Below are positions 41,599 through 50,461 of a DNA stretch of 64,000 nt, piece by piece (position 1 is the stretch's first letter; each line of letters opens with the position of its first letter). The stretch spans positions 558,001-622,000 of the forward strand of contig CAVZTE010000005.1 of assembly GCA_963778165.1 (NCBI GenBank). Reading direction: 5' to 3'. The translations under genes and the position numbers were made by a program. The notes below the pieces were generated by a model. The model was not told where the DNA came from. It did not search any database and saw nothing but the letters and a program-made list of their open reading frames with translations. Source of the stretch: Bog-756 sp963778165 (GTDB taxonomy: Bacteria > Actinomycetota > Acidimicrobiia > Acidimicrobiales > RAAP-2).

Positions 41599-43203
41599 TT
41601 ACCGACGCCGATAGAGGGTGTAGCCGTCGACCTGGCCGACCGGCACATAGAGCCGATGGAACAGTGCCACCGTGGCCGCGTCCCAGCCCTGCTCGACCGT
41701 CTCTGCCTCGGCCACCATCGCCGAGCTGGCCAACAGTTGGCGCCGCACGGTTTCCTGCCACGCGACAAGTCGTGGGCCGGTCACCGCGACCGCATTGTTG
41801 GAGGCGTCGGCCTGACCCCTACTGAGATCCAGGACCGTTCCGTACGGGTCGGTGGTGTAGGGACAGTTGCGCTGAATCTGGCGGGTCTCCACATCCAGGG
41901 CGATCGACAGGCTCGCCGTCGGGGTCCAGACGCAGTGCTGGTGGGCCACGAACGAGGCCAACGCCGGTTGGTCCGTCGTTCCGCCCACCGGACTGGTGAC
42001 CGATGACAGGGCCAGTACGACCAGAGCCACCACGGAGGCTGCGGCCACGGCCCCGACCGACCGGCTCCGTCCAGCCAGCAGTCGCCGACCCTGAGGGACG
42101 GCCATACCGGCCAGAATGCAGACCGAGCCGGCTGGGAAATCGACGTAGTGATAGCTGAAGCTGGGAGCCACCATGATCAGCACCAGCTCTATGGCCCCGA
42201 TCGCCATCCACGGTCGGGACCCGGGGTCCGGCCAGGCCAGGACGACGATCCCGGCGATCCCCACGACGGCCAACACCGCCAAGCCGTGAACGGTCAGGTC
42301 CGCGTCGAGGTGGGAGTGGTTCATCAACCCCGAGAGGTACTGCAGCCGGTCCCAGATGGTGGCTCCCGAGCCCGGGCGCTCCACCTGATCGATGAGCACC
42401 TGCCGGACGAACTGATGGGGCGCCAGGATCAGGAACGGCCCGCAGCTCAGGATGAGGGCGGCGACATAGCCGAGGACGAACCGGACGGAGTCCCGCTTCC
42501 CGTGGCGGCGGTAGACCAGCCAGACGAAGACAAGGGCCACCGGTCCCGTCCATACCTTCACCGAGGTGGCCGCTCCGAGGATGACGCCGGCCCACAGGCA
42601 GGCCCTGCGTCGCTTCGGGCCCTCGACCAACACCATCGCCGTCAGGACCCCGAACGTCAGGAGAGGCTCGAGCAGCAGGGTGTGCTCGGCCGCCACGGTC
42701 GCCTGCCACACGGCATAGAGCAACCCACCGGTCAGGGCGGCCGCTCGGCCACGGGCCCTCACGAGGTAGGCGATCAGGGCAGCGTTGGCGCCGGCGACGG
42801 TTATGAACACGACTCTCGCCATGGCCATGGCCACGGTATCCCCGGTCCAGTGGGCCAGAGCGGTGAACGGGCTCAGGAGAAGGACCACACCGGGCGGCTG
42901 GATGAAGACGAAGTCTCGGTAGGGCAGATGACCGGCCACCAACTGGGCGGCCGCAGAGAATTGGACGCCGTCGTCGTATTCGAGAACCCCGGTCAGGGTG
43001 TGCTGGGTCAACAACGGGACCAGCCTCAAGGCCACGGCCACGGCAAACACCACGGCTGGGACAGCCCATGGAGGTGGCGCCACCTGTGCACCGGAGGTGG
43101 CCACCGGGCCGGGGCCGGTTCCTGCCGGGTCAGCCTGGTGGTTGGCTTCGGACCCAGCGGAGTCGCCGACCCGGGGATCCGACTGCGGCCCGGAGCTGCT
43201 CAT
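41599..43203 (-). CDS. GT-C-type membrane glycosyltransferase-like protein
   Basis: Protein of 534 aa with about 10-11 membrane helices. The first extracytoplasmic loop contains EYDDGVQFSAAAQLVAGHLP, an Asp-Asp pair placed as in GT-C lipid-sugar-dependent transferases, followed by RDFVFIQPPGVVLLLSPF. Further helices lie between residues 120 and 390. The C-terminal 130 residues are outside the membrane and contain two Cys (HQHCVWTPT, QRNCPYTTD). It would add sugars from polyprenyl-phosphate donors to envelope components. An ATG at 43203 is preferred over a TTG at 43221. Exact acceptor unknown. Confidence 0.85.
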   Translation of the reverse strand: MSSSGPQSDPRVGDSAGSEANHQADPAGTGPGPVATSGAQVAPPPWAVPAVVFAVAVALRLVPLLTQHTLTGVLEYDDGVQFSAAAQLVAGHLPYRDFVFIQPPGVVLLLSPFTALAHWTGDTVAMAMARVVFITVAGANAALIAYLVRARGRAAALTGGLLYAVWQATVAAEHTLLLEPLLTFGVLTAMVLVEGPKRRRACLWAGVILGAATSVKVWTGPVALVFVWLVYRRHGKRDSVRFVLGYVAALILSCGPFLILAPHQFVRQVLIDQVERPGSGATIWDRLQYLSGLMNHSHLDADLTVHGLAVLAVVGIAGIVVLAWPDPGSRPWMAIGAIELVLIMVAPSFSYHYVDFPAGSVCILAGMAVPQGRRLLAGRSRSVGAVAAASVVALVVLALSSVTSPVGGTTDQPALASFVAHQHCVWTPTASLSIALDVETRQIQRNCPYTTDPYGTVLDLSRGQADASNNAVAVTGPRLVAWQETVRRQLLASSAMVAEAETVEQGWDAATVALFHRLYVPVGQVDGYTLYRRR

Positions 43204-43429
43204 CGGGGCTCGGCCCGCCAATCACCGACCTCCGTCGCTCAAGGGTGCACCGCCACCATCGGTCCGCACCACCGTGGTAGCGACCGGCCAGCCCCAGTCT
43301 AAAGGGTCGCGGCCTGGCGCCGGGCCGACGCCCCGGTCGGGGCCACCGGACGGCCATTGCCTCTGAGCTGCGGATCTGCCATGGTTGGGCCCTGTCGCAC
43401 GGGGTGAGCATTTTCCACAGTGGCCACAG

Positions 43430-45172
43430 ATGGAGCTGGCAGGCGTGACATCAGATGCCGCACGAACCGACGGTCCAACCGAGGTGGACGCCCACTGGGA
43501 GGCGCACACCAAACCCTCTGCACCGCGCCGGCGCCTCTCCCCCACCCAGGTGGCCCTGATCGTCGCCGTCATCGGCGTCGCCGTCACCGCCCTGGTGAGC
43601 TGGACGGCATGGACCCTCAATCGCAACAACGAGCACCGGCTCTTGGAAGTGCAGACCAAACAGGCCGGGGCGGTCGTGGCCGCGTCGATCCTGAGCATCC
43701 ATGATCCGCTCTCCACCGTGCAGGAGATCGTCACGGCCACCGGTGGGAGCGTGGAGCAGTTCCGATCGCATCTGTCGGCCTACGTGGGGCCGGGCCTCAT
43801 GTTTGCCTCGGCCTCGTTGTGGCACGTGGAAGGCTCCTCGGCTCACCTGATGGCTTCGGTCGGAGCCGCACCGGACCTGGCACCCAGCTCAACCCGGACG
43901 CATACCTTGGTCATCCGGGCCGCCGACAGCAAGACGTTCGGCATCACCCGCATCCACGACGGATCCTCCCAACGGGTCGGCTATGCCGTCGGGAGCCCTG
44001 GCACCTCGCCCTACGTGGTCTACGCCGAACGCGCCATCCCGGCTGATCGTGAAGCGCCGGTGGAGAGCAACTCGGCGTTCTCCGACCTCGACTACGCCAC
44101 CTATATCGGGACAATCTCGCCAGCCAACTTGACCACCACGGACATGGCTCTGTCCCAGCTGCCGCTGTCGGGCACCGCCAAGGACGTGATCCCGTTCGGC
44201 GACACCACGGTGACCTTGGTGGCGGCGGCTCGGGGGCCCTTGGGTGGGTCGTTGGGGGGCGATCTTCCCTGGATCTTCGCGGTGGGCGGGGTGCTGCTCA
44301 CCATGGCCACGGTGGTCACGGCGGAGCAGCTGGTCCGACGGCGACGGGATGCCGAAGAAGATGCCAGCACCATCACCGGGCTCTACGACCGGCTCGACAG
44401 CCTCTACGGCGAACAACGGTCCATCGCCGAGGCACTACAGCGGGCCCTCCTGCCCCAGTTCAACCCCTCCATCCCCAATCTGGAGATCGCATCTCGCTAT
44501 CTGGCCGGGGTAAAGGGAGTCGACATCGGGGGTGACTGGTACAGCCTCATCCCAGTCGACCAACGTCACTTCGCCTTCGCCGTCGGCGACGTGTCCGGTC
44601 GGGGGGTGCGCGCCGCCACGGTGATGGCCAGGCTGCGATTCACCATCCGGGCCTATCTCCGCGAGGGACACCCGCCCGACCGGGTCCTCGAGATGTGCTC
44701 GGGCGAGATCGACGTCCTCACCGACAACCACTTCTCGACCGTGCTGGTGGGGATCGGGAATCTGGAGACCCGGGAAATCACCTTGGCCAATGCCGGCCAT
44801 CTGAACCCGTTGCTCATCTCCGACTCCCACCCCGAATTCGTCCCGACCGCAGTAGGTCTTCCCTTGGGGGTCCGGCGCAGCACCTACCGTCCGACGTCGT
44901 TCGTCATGCCCCCCGGGTCGGCCCTGGTGGCGTTCACCGATGGATTGGTCGAGCGGCGCACGGAAGGACTCGACGTGGGCCTCCAACGTCTGGCCGACGC
45001 GGCATCGTCGCCTGCCCCGAGCCTCGAGGATCTGCTCACGAAGGTGGTGGCGGAACTAGCCCAGGACGGATCCGAAGACGACATCGCGGTGTTGGCCTTC
45101 CGCTGGCGGGACGACAGGAGCGGGACAGGTGGGCAGCCGGTCTCCGGGCAGCTCCGGACCGCTTCCGCCTGA
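43430..45172 (+). CDS. Membrane-anchored PP2C-type (SpoIIE/RsbU) phosphatase
   Basis: Protein of 580 aa. Membrane helices at about residues 38-62 and 280-302 flank an extracytoplasmic CHASE-like sensor region of about 215 residues. A linker (EDASTITGLYDRLDSLYGEQ) leads to the PP2C/SpoIIE domain: LQRALLPQFNPSIPNLEIAS, VDIGGDWYSLIPVDQRHFAF, AVGDVSGRGVRAATVMARLR, FTDGLVERRTEGLD and SEDDIAVLAFRWR. Asp residues in these motifs bind two metals. RsbU-like proteins dephosphorylate anti-anti-sigma factors. None is encoded here. The ATG at 43430 or GTG at 43445 may be the start. Confidence 0.92.
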   Translation: MELAGVTSDAARTDGPTEVDAHWEAHTKPSAPRRRLSPTQVALIVAVIGVAVTALVSWTAWTLNRNNEHRLLEVQTKQAGAVVAASILSIHDPLSTVQEIVTATGGSVEQFRSHLSAYVGPGLMFASASLWHVEGSSAHLMASVGAAPDLAPSSTRTHTLVIRAADSKTFGITRIHDGSSQRVGYAVGSPGTSPYVVYAERAIPADREAPVESNSAFSDLDYATYIGTISPANLTTTDMALSQLPLSGTAKDVIPFGDTTVTLVAAARGPLGGSLGGDLPWIFAVGGVLLTMATVVTAEQLVRRRRDAEEDASTITGLYDRLDSLYGEQRSIAEALQRALLPQFNPSIPNLEIASRYLAGVKGVDIGGDWYSLIPVDQRHFAFAVGDVSGRGVRAATVMARLRFTIRAYLREGHPPDRVLEMCSGEIDVLTDNHFSTVLVGIGNLETREITLANAGHLNPLLISDSHPEFVPTAVGLPLGVRRSTYRPTSFVMPPGSALVAFTDGLVERRTEGLDVGLQRLADAASSPAPSLEDLLTKVVAELAQDGSEDDIAVLAFRWRDDRSGTGGQPVSGQLRTASA

Positions 45173-45259
45173 GCAGACAGGCCGCTCCAGCACGTATCCA
45201 CGGGCAATTCCACTACCCCCCTGGACAACGACGGGAGGTCATCTGGTAGCGTTTGTTCC

Positions 45260-45325
45260 GTGCGCAGTTATTGGTGGTTTACCGAGCCGGCTCTGGATGG
45301 GCCAGGGAGCGTAACCACGCACTGA
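45260..45325 (+). CDS. Aromatic leader peptide of the DAHP synthase attenuator
   Basis: A 21-residue frame starting at GTG contains the run S-Y-W-W-F as residues 3-7, namely Tyr, two Trp and Phe, the three aromatic end products of the shikimate route. It is followed by paired stems, a perfect terminator and then the DAHP synthase gene. This is the layout of a ribosome-mediated attenuator: stalling at scarce Tyr/Trp/Phe codons would free the downstream stem. A Shine-Dalgarno is not well placed (GGGAGG lies about 20 nt upstream), which is the weak point. Confidence 0.7.
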   Translation: MRSYWWFTEPALDGPGSVTTH

Positions 45326-45350
45326 GCGCGCCTTCATCCAGAATCGGCTC
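45284..45350 (+). promoter_or_regulatory. Leader stem of the DAHP synthase attenuator
   Basis: GAGCCG (45284-45289) and CTGGATG (45293-45299), inside the leader peptide frame, pair with CATCCAG (45335-45341) and CGGCTC (45345-45350). This gives 13 base pairs with a 3x3 internal loop. A ribosome stalled on the upstream Tyr-Trp-Trp-Phe codons would affect this stem. Confidence 0.6.
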
Positions 45351-45351
45351 C

Positions 45352-45380
45352 AAGGCAGAGGCATTCGCCTCTGCCTTTTG
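45352..45380 (+). terminator. Intrinsic terminator/attenuator before DAHP synthase
   Basis: AAGGCAGAGGC (45352-45362) and GCCTCTGCCTT (45367-45377) form a perfect 11-bp stem with loop ATTC, followed by TTTTGCTTT. It lies between the leader peptide and the structural gene, 70 nt before the DAHP synthase start, so it can end transcription early. Confidence 0.85.
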
Positions 45381-45448
45381 CTTTGCCCACAACATGGCGA
45401 GCCGGTCGACCTCTGGATCGAGCGGCTGACGGGAAGGACCAGAAAACC

Positions 45449-46522
45449 GTGGATCCGAAGGACCTCACACAGAACCGACGCGTGGCAGAGATCCGATCTC
45501 TGGACTCTCCACGGGAGGTTCGCCAACGCCTGCCGTTGACCGCCGACCTGGCCGAAGTCGTCGTCGCAGGCCGGGAGGCGGTGATCTCCATTCTCGATGG
45601 CAATGACGACCGTCTGCTGGTCGTCGTGGGACCCTGCTCCATCCATGACCCGGTAGCGGGGCTGGAGTACGCCCAACGCCTGGCCCGACTGGCCGAGCGC
45701 CATCGGGACGAACTGCACATTGTGATGCGCGCCTACTTCGAGAAGCCGCGAACCACCGTGGGCTGGAAGGGACTCATCAACGACCCCGGGTTGGACGGCA
45801 GCTTCCGGGTTGGCGACGGTCTGTCGGCGGCCCGGGCCTTCCTCCTCGATGTGCTTTCGCTCGGACTCCCCGTGGGCTGCGAGTTCCTCGACCCCATCAC
45901 GCCGCAGTACGTGGCCGACACCGTTAGCTGGGGAGCCATCGGTGCCCGGACCACCCAGAGTCAGATCCACCGGCAGCTGGCCAGTGGACTCTCCATGCCC
46001 GTCGGCTTCAAGAACTCGACGGAGGGCGACGTCCAGGTGGCTGTCGATGCCATCGCCGCCGCCGGCACGGCCCAGGTCTTCCCGGGCATCGACGATCACG
46101 GTCGGGCCGCGGTGATCGCCACGGAAGGCAACCCCGACTGTCATCTGGTTCTCCGCGGGAGCACGTCCGGACCGAACTACGACCGGGCCCACGTGGCCGA
46201 CGCTCTCGGTCAGCTCGAAGGAGCTGGCATGGTCGGTCGCTTGGTGGTCGACGCCAGCCACGGCAACAGCCGCAAAGACCACCGGCTACAGCCCTCGGTG
46301 GCCATGGACATCTCGCAGCGGGTCGGGGCCGGTGAAGGCGGCATCGTCGGGGTGATGCTGGAAAGCTTCCTGATCCCGGGTCGTCAGGACCTCGGGGACT
46401 CACCCTTGGTCTTCGGGCAGAGCATCACCGATGCCTGTATGGGTTGGGAGGCCACGGTCGATGTGCTCGACCACATGGCGGCGGCGGTGCTCCGCCGTCG
46501 GGAGAGCCTCAGCGCGGCGTAG
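45449..46522 (+). CDS. aroF: 3-deoxy-7-phosphoheptulonate (DAHP) synthase, class I
   Basis: Class I (AroFGH-type) DAHP synthase of 357 aa, condensing erythrose 4-phosphate and PEP in the first shikimate step. Landmarks: VVVGPCSIHDPVAGLEYAQR with the metal-binding Cys, MRAYFEKPRTTVGWKGLIND, GCEFLDPITPQYVADTVSWG, GARTTQSQIHRQLASGLSMP, VGFKNSTEGD, HLVLRGSTSGPNYD, VVDASHGNSRKDH with the metal-binding His and MLESFLIPGRQDL. The start is the GTG at 45449 after AAGGACC. An aromatic leader peptide and terminator upstream indicate attenuation by aromatic amino acids. Which of aroF/G/H it should be named is not decidable. Confidence 0.95.
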   Translation: MDPKDLTQNRRVAEIRSLDSPREVRQRLPLTADLAEVVVAGREAVISILDGNDDRLLVVVGPCSIHDPVAGLEYAQRLARLAERHRDELHIVMRAYFEKPRTTVGWKGLINDPGLDGSFRVGDGLSAARAFLLDVLSLGLPVGCEFLDPITPQYVADTVSWGAIGARTTQSQIHRQLASGLSMPVGFKNSTEGDVQVAVDAIAAAGTAQVFPGIDDHGRAAVIATEGNPDCHLVLRGSTSGPNYDRAHVADALGQLEGAGMVGRLVVDASHGNSRKDHRLQPSVAMDISQRVGAGEGGIVGVMLESFLIPGRQDLGDSPLVFGQSITDACMGWEATVDVLDHMAAAVLRRRESLSAA

Positions 46523-46571
46523 CCGGTTGATCCACAGCTCTCTCCAAGTATTGAGTACTACCGTCCGCCAT

Positions 46572-46617
46572 GCCGGGTCCGTCGAGTGAGATTCCGCCAT
46601 CGAGCTCCGGACCCGGC
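46572..46617. terminator. Bidirectional hairpin between convergent genes
   Basis: GCCGGGTCCG (46572-46581) pairs with CGGACCCGGC (46608-46617) across a 26-nt loop, between the DAHP synthase stop (46522) and the convergent membrane-protein stop (46619). No T-run is present; a role as a shared terminator is inferred from location. Confidence 0.5.
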
Positions 46618-46618
46618 G

Positions 46619-48190
46619 CTAGTCAATCGGGCTTCCCACACCTACGGGCTCATCGGGGCGCGCCAGTTCATCCGAGCGTGCCGGCTCACCCGACCGCACC
46701 CCTGCATCCGGTGGGGCGGCATCGGACGGGCGGCCCGCAGCCCCCTGGGTGTGGCGGCCGGTCGTTTGCCCCAGTCCGTCTGCCCTCCGGTCCGGCGCCG
46801 GGCTGGGGTCAGCCAGCGGGGAGGCTTCCAGCTCGTCCGGTTCGACCGGGGCTGACTCCAGGAACCACAACAAAATCACGATCCACAGCCCGAGGCGCAG
46901 TTGGGCCAGGCCTTCGACGGTGTGCCGGGTCACCTCCTGGCCGTCGCCATGCCAGGCCACCAACATGGCCAGCACTCCGATGGCGGAGAACACCAACATC
47001 ATCCTCCAGACCCCGTCACGCCAGCCCTTGGACAGAAAGGTGAGATACGCGGCGACCGCCGCCAGGATCAGGAGCCCGATCAACGGAGGCCATACCACGA
47101 TGGTCAGGGGCGAACGGAACTGGTCGGTCGTCGAGGCGTACGCGGTGAGGCTTCCCTGAGCGAAGTTGTACGACCTCTCCGGCCGGGTCAGAGGCTCGGT
47201 GAGCACGTACACGGGATGCGTGGCGAGCCAAAGGAAGTACGTGCCGGTGGCCTGGTTCTGTATCCACCGCTCCAGGGGAGCGAAGTGCGGGTCCGATGGC
47301 GAAAAGCTCACTACCTTGGCCTGACCCGGCGGCATTGACGTGGCCTTGGCCAAGGCATCGATCTGGGGAGCTTGGGGCATCCCGTGGTGGGCGAACCAGG
47401 CCACCCGCCCGGGGTAGGGAAAGATCCGCACGTAGAGCACATCGGCCACGTTCTGCGGGCTGCGGTGAGACGCCACGGTGCCCCACCCGGTCAGGAGCAC
47501 CACGGCGACGAGGCTGGCGGACAGGACACCGACGCGGGTGGCCCTTGCCCGGTCCTTCCGAGCGATGGCCAACGCCCTCACCCCCACGGCCACGGCCAGG
47601 AATGCCACCGTCCACACCTGGGCGTCCCTGGTGGCGGCGAAGGCCAGGCAGGCCGCAACGGTGCCCACCACCCGGGGCCAGGTCACCTGGCGGGTGGTCC
47701 AGATGAGGGCGGCACACACCACGGCCAACAGGCTCATCGACAGGGACTCGGAGAGCACCGACCGGTTCCACAGCGTCACCGGAAAGGCCGAGGCGAAGGC
47801 CAGGATCACCCACACAGCCACCACCTGTCGCCAACCCGGAGCCACCAGCCGCCCCACGGTCCAGGCCAGGAAGCCCCAAGCCAGCGCGGCGATCACCGCC
47901 TGGGCCATCAGGTAACCACCCGATGAACCGACCAGCTTGATGAGCAACGGCATGGCCGGCGGCCGCGGCCCGGTCCAGAACCCGCTGCTGGTCAGTGGAG
48001 CCGAGGCGATCTTCCGGTACACCAGGGAGTCGTTCCAGATGATGGCTGGACCGGCCGTGGCCTGGATCAACAGATACCCGGTGAAGAACAGCCACCCGGC
48101 AAAGGCCGCAGCCGGAGCGATGACCGTGGGAGCCGCCGGACGCCGCCACCAGGACGTCGAGGTCACCGGGTGTGATGCCGGTCTAACCAC
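46619..48190 (-). CDS. Multi-pass membrane protein, GT-C-like
   Basis: Protein of 523 aa with about 10-11 membrane helices, beginning around residue 25 (AAAFAGWLFFTGYLLIQA) and ending near 440. The first loop, IIWNDSLVYRKIASAPLTSS, contains an Asp where GT-C glycosyltransferases carry their catalytic acid, then FWTGPRPPAMPLLIKLVGSS. The last 75 residues are Pro/Asp/Arg-rich and disordered, with a repeating S-D-E-L-A-R-P-D-E-P theme. The start is GTG 48190. It is likely an envelope glycosyltransferase; acceptor unknown. Confidence 0.8.
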   Translation of the reverse strand: MVRPASHPVTSTSWWRRPAAPTVIAPAAAFAGWLFFTGYLLIQATAGPAIIWNDSLVYRKIASAPLTSSGFWTGPRPPAMPLLIKLVGSSGGYLMAQAVIAALAWGFLAWTVGRLVAPGWRQVVAVWVILAFASAFPVTLWNRSVLSESLSMSLLAVVCAALIWTTRQVTWPRVVGTVAACLAFAATRDAQVWTVAFLAVAVGVRALAIARKDRARATRVGVLSASLVAVVLLTGWGTVASHRSPQNVADVLYVRIFPYPGRVAWFAHHGMPQAPQIDALAKATSMPPGQAKVVSFSPSDPHFAPLERWIQNQATGTYFLWLATHPVYVLTEPLTRPERSYNFAQGSLTAYASTTDQFRSPLTIVVWPPLIGLLILAAVAAYLTFLSKGWRDGVWRMMLVFSAIGVLAMLVAWHGDGQEVTRHTVEGLAQLRLGLWIVILLWFLESAPVEPDELEASPLADPSPAPDRRADGLGQTTGRHTQGAAGRPSDAAPPDAGVRSGEPARSDELARPDEPVGVGSPID

Positions 48191-48205
48191 TCGGAGGGCT
48201 CCGTC

Positions 48206-49054
48206 TCACCCTCCACCGTCTCTCTCGCCGTCGGTCCGGGCACCAGCATCCCGATGGGCGCGCCCACCCTGGTCATCGGGCTCCCACTCTGGATCGATCT
48301 CGAAGAACTGCTGGACCAGCGCCTCGAAGGCCACCGCGAACAGCGTCCAGTCCTCGGGCTCGGCTCCCGGGCCGGTGGAACGCGAGATGTGCTCCAGGCT
48401 CACATTGTCGATCCGGTCCCGCAGCGAGTAGCCCTGGGCCAAGGAGTCGGCGGCCACCACGAAATGGCGGAGCGTGAACTGCTCACGCAGGCGGAACCCG
48501 AGGTAAGCGGTCATAGTGGCGTACATGTCGGTGAGCCGCTTGGTGAAGGCCTCATAACCGGACAGCAGCGCCTCTTCGATCCTGCCGCGGTAGTCGATCG
48601 ACTTGCCCGAGGCCGCCAGGGCCCACACGCTGATCCAAGAGGGCAGTTCGTTCGACTGGCGATGGGCGTGGGCGTTGACTCGACCGCCGACCCGGCACAT
48701 CTCTCGCATGGCCCGCTGACGGGACTCGGGCGTGCTCCGGTCCATGGCGGCGAAGAGGGGCCTCATCTCGTCGAGGGCCGTATCGATGTCTTCCTGATAG
48801 TCGCCCTGGGCAATGGCCATCAGCACGTCCACCTGGAACTCCGCCTGATTCTCCCAAACCCGTCGTATGACCGAGGCATTGGTCACCCGTATGCCCTTGT
48901 CCTCCTCCACCCGTTGGAAGACCCGCTTGAAGGTGAGGGCCTCAGCGCCGGTCCCGAGGCCGTCCTCGCGCAGGATGGTGCGTCCGGTCTCGAGCAGCAG
49001 TGAACGCAATTCCTCCCGGGTCTGCCTCGGTTGCCGTTTGTCCTTCTTGGTCAC
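48206..49054 (-). CDS. TetR-family transcriptional regulator (divergent)
   Basis: Protein of 282 aa. The N-terminal 75 residues form a TetR-like HTH: RQTREELRSLLLETGRTILR then LTFKRVFQRVEEDKGIRVTN and ASVIRRVWENQAEFQVDVL, with a longer connector than usual between helices 2 and 3. The C-terminal part is all-helical. The tail (QGGRAHRDAGARTDGERDGG) is low-complexity. The GTG at 49054 has GAAGGGGG upstream. It ends 16 nt before the start of the GT-C-like gene on the same strand. Ligand and targets are unknown. Confidence 0.82.
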   Translation of the reverse strand: MTKKDKRQPRQTREELRSLLLETGRTILREDGLGTGAEALTFKRVFQRVEEDKGIRVTNASVIRRVWENQAEFQVDVLMAIAQGDYQEDIDTALDEMRPLFAAMDRSTPESRQRAMREMCRVGGRVNAHAHRQSNELPSWISVWALAASGKSIDYRGRIEEALLSGYEAFTKRLTDMYATMTAYLGFRLREQFTLRHFVVAADSLAQGYSLRDRIDNVSLEHISRSTGPGAEPEDWTLFAVAFEALVQQFFEIDPEWEPDDQGGRAHRDAGARTDGERDGGG

Positions 49055-49169
49055 CGCCCGCCCCCTTCACCTCTCATCGTTCCCGCCCGTCTTCCGGGTC
49101 GAGCCGTTCCCCGCCGCCACCGTCAGTTGACCGGCGGCCGTCCGGCCATGAGGTCGGTCGACACCGATC

Positions 49170-50114
49170 TCACGCCGGGGCAGGGGTGAGTCCGAGAGCC
49201 TCACCGACCGCGGCGATGCCGGCGGCTTCGGTGAAGGCCACGCTGAAGATCACCTCGTCGGCACCGGCCTCGATGTGCCCGGCCACCAGACCGGGGATCT
49301 CGTGGGCCTGACCGATGGTGAATCCGGCGGCCTCCTCCGGCGAGGCGCTCGAGGCGATCATGTTCCGGAATTCGGAGGTGTTCTCCTCGGACGTGGTCAG
49401 GATCAGCGGGGTCATCCAGGTCACGTCGACCTCGGCGGGGTCGCGGCCGACCTCGGCACAGTGGCGGTGGAGAACCTCGATCTTGTGGGCCAGCATGGCC
49501 GCCCCTCCGGTCACGTTGCACTTGTCGGCGTACCGCGCCACCAGCTTGAGCGTCCGCTTCTCCCCGCCGCCTCCGATCATGATCTTCGGCCCTCCGGGCT
49601 GCACGGGACGGGGCAGATTACGGGCGTGGTCCAGGTGGTAGTAGGTGCCGGAGAAGGACACATCGTCGCCGGTGAACATGGCCCGGCACACCTGGACCGC
49701 CTCCTCGAGCATGTCCAGTCGGATCCGGTCGCTGGGGTAGGCGACACCGAGGGCCTGGTGTTCGACGTCGTACCAGGCGCCTCCGATCCCGAGGATGGCC
49801 CGACCCTGGGAGATGACGTCCAGGGTGGTGACGATCTTGGCCAGAATGCCCGGGTTGCGGTAGGTCACCCCGGTGACCAAGGTTCCCAGCTGGACCCGCC
49901 GGGTCCGGGCGGCCAGGGCCCCGAGCAGCGTGTACGCCTCCAGCATGGGCTGGTCCGGGCCCCCGAGCGGCGGCAGCTGGAAGAAGTGGTCCATGACCCA
50001 CACCGAGTCGAACCCCGAGTCTTCAGCTGCGGTGGCCAGGCCGGCCACGTGGTCGAACAGCCCCGCCGAATCGAAGCCGGAGAAATCGGGCAGTTGGATC
50101 CCGAATCTGGTCAT
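49170..50114 (-). CDS. LLM-class F420-dependent oxidoreductase
   Basis: Protein of 314 aa of the luciferase-like (F420) TIM-barrel family: TRFGIQLPDFSGFDSAGLFD, FDSVWVMDHFFQLPPLGGPD, TRRVQLGTLVTGVTYRNPGI, ILGIGGAWYDVEHQALGVAY, PKIMIGGGGEKRTLKLVARY and ADKCNVTGG. It is complete, in contrast to the broken LLM gene at 36 kb. The ATG is at 50114. Actinomycete relatives use reduced F420 for hydride transfer to diverse substrates; nothing here fixes the substrate. Confidence 0.94.
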   Translation of the reverse strand: MTRFGIQLPDFSGFDSAGLFDHVAGLATAAEDSGFDSVWVMDHFFQLPPLGGPDQPMLEAYTLLGALAARTRRVQLGTLVTGVTYRNPGILAKIVTTLDVISQGRAILGIGGAWYDVEHQALGVAYPSDRIRLDMLEEAVQVCRAMFTGDDVSFSGTYYHLDHARNLPRPVQPGGPKIMIGGGGEKRTLKLVARYADKCNVTGGAAMLAHKIEVLHRHCAEVGRDPAEVDVTWMTPLILTTSEENTSEFRNMIASSASPEEAAGFTIGQAHEIPGLVAGHIEAGADEVIFSVAFTEAAGIAAVGEALGLTPAPA

Positions 50115-50227
50115 TGGTCCACGGTAGTACCACCCGGTGGGCAGGAGGCGACCCTCCGGCCGTGGTAGGCAGTCGGTGTTCGACCGGCCGTCCCCGACGG
50201 TCGCCCCGAGGTACGGAGGAATGTGAC

Positions 50228-50401
50228 GTGGCCAGGCGAAGCTCCCTCAGATCCCAGCTCTACCGGGCGGCCCGTGACATGGGCAACGTCCAGGCGGCGG
50301 CCCGCGGACCGGGCGCCTACGCCAAGCGAACGGCGCGACGCAAGGTCTATCGGACCACCAACGGACTCACCAACCACCTGCTCCGCTCGTTGAACCTCTG
50401 A
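50228..50401 (+). CDS. Small basic conserved-looking protein
   Basis: Protein of 57 aa, with about 13 Arg/Lys. The sequence is SSLRSQLYRAARDMGNVQAA, then RGPGAYAKRTARRKVYRTTN and GLTNHLLRSLNL. The start is GTG 50228 with GGAGGA 7 nt upstream, one of the best ribosome sites nearby, which supports reality despite the size. It resembles short actinomycete proteins of unknown role; DNA or ribosome binding is possible given the charge. Confidence 0.75.
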   Translation: MARRSSLRSQLYRAARDMGNVQAAARGPGAYAKRTARRKVYRTTNGLTNHLLRSLNL

Positions 50402-50461
50402 CCGGGGCCTCCGATCACGGGTCCCCGCCCGGTCAGGAGCCTCCGCCGGCCAGTACCTCGT

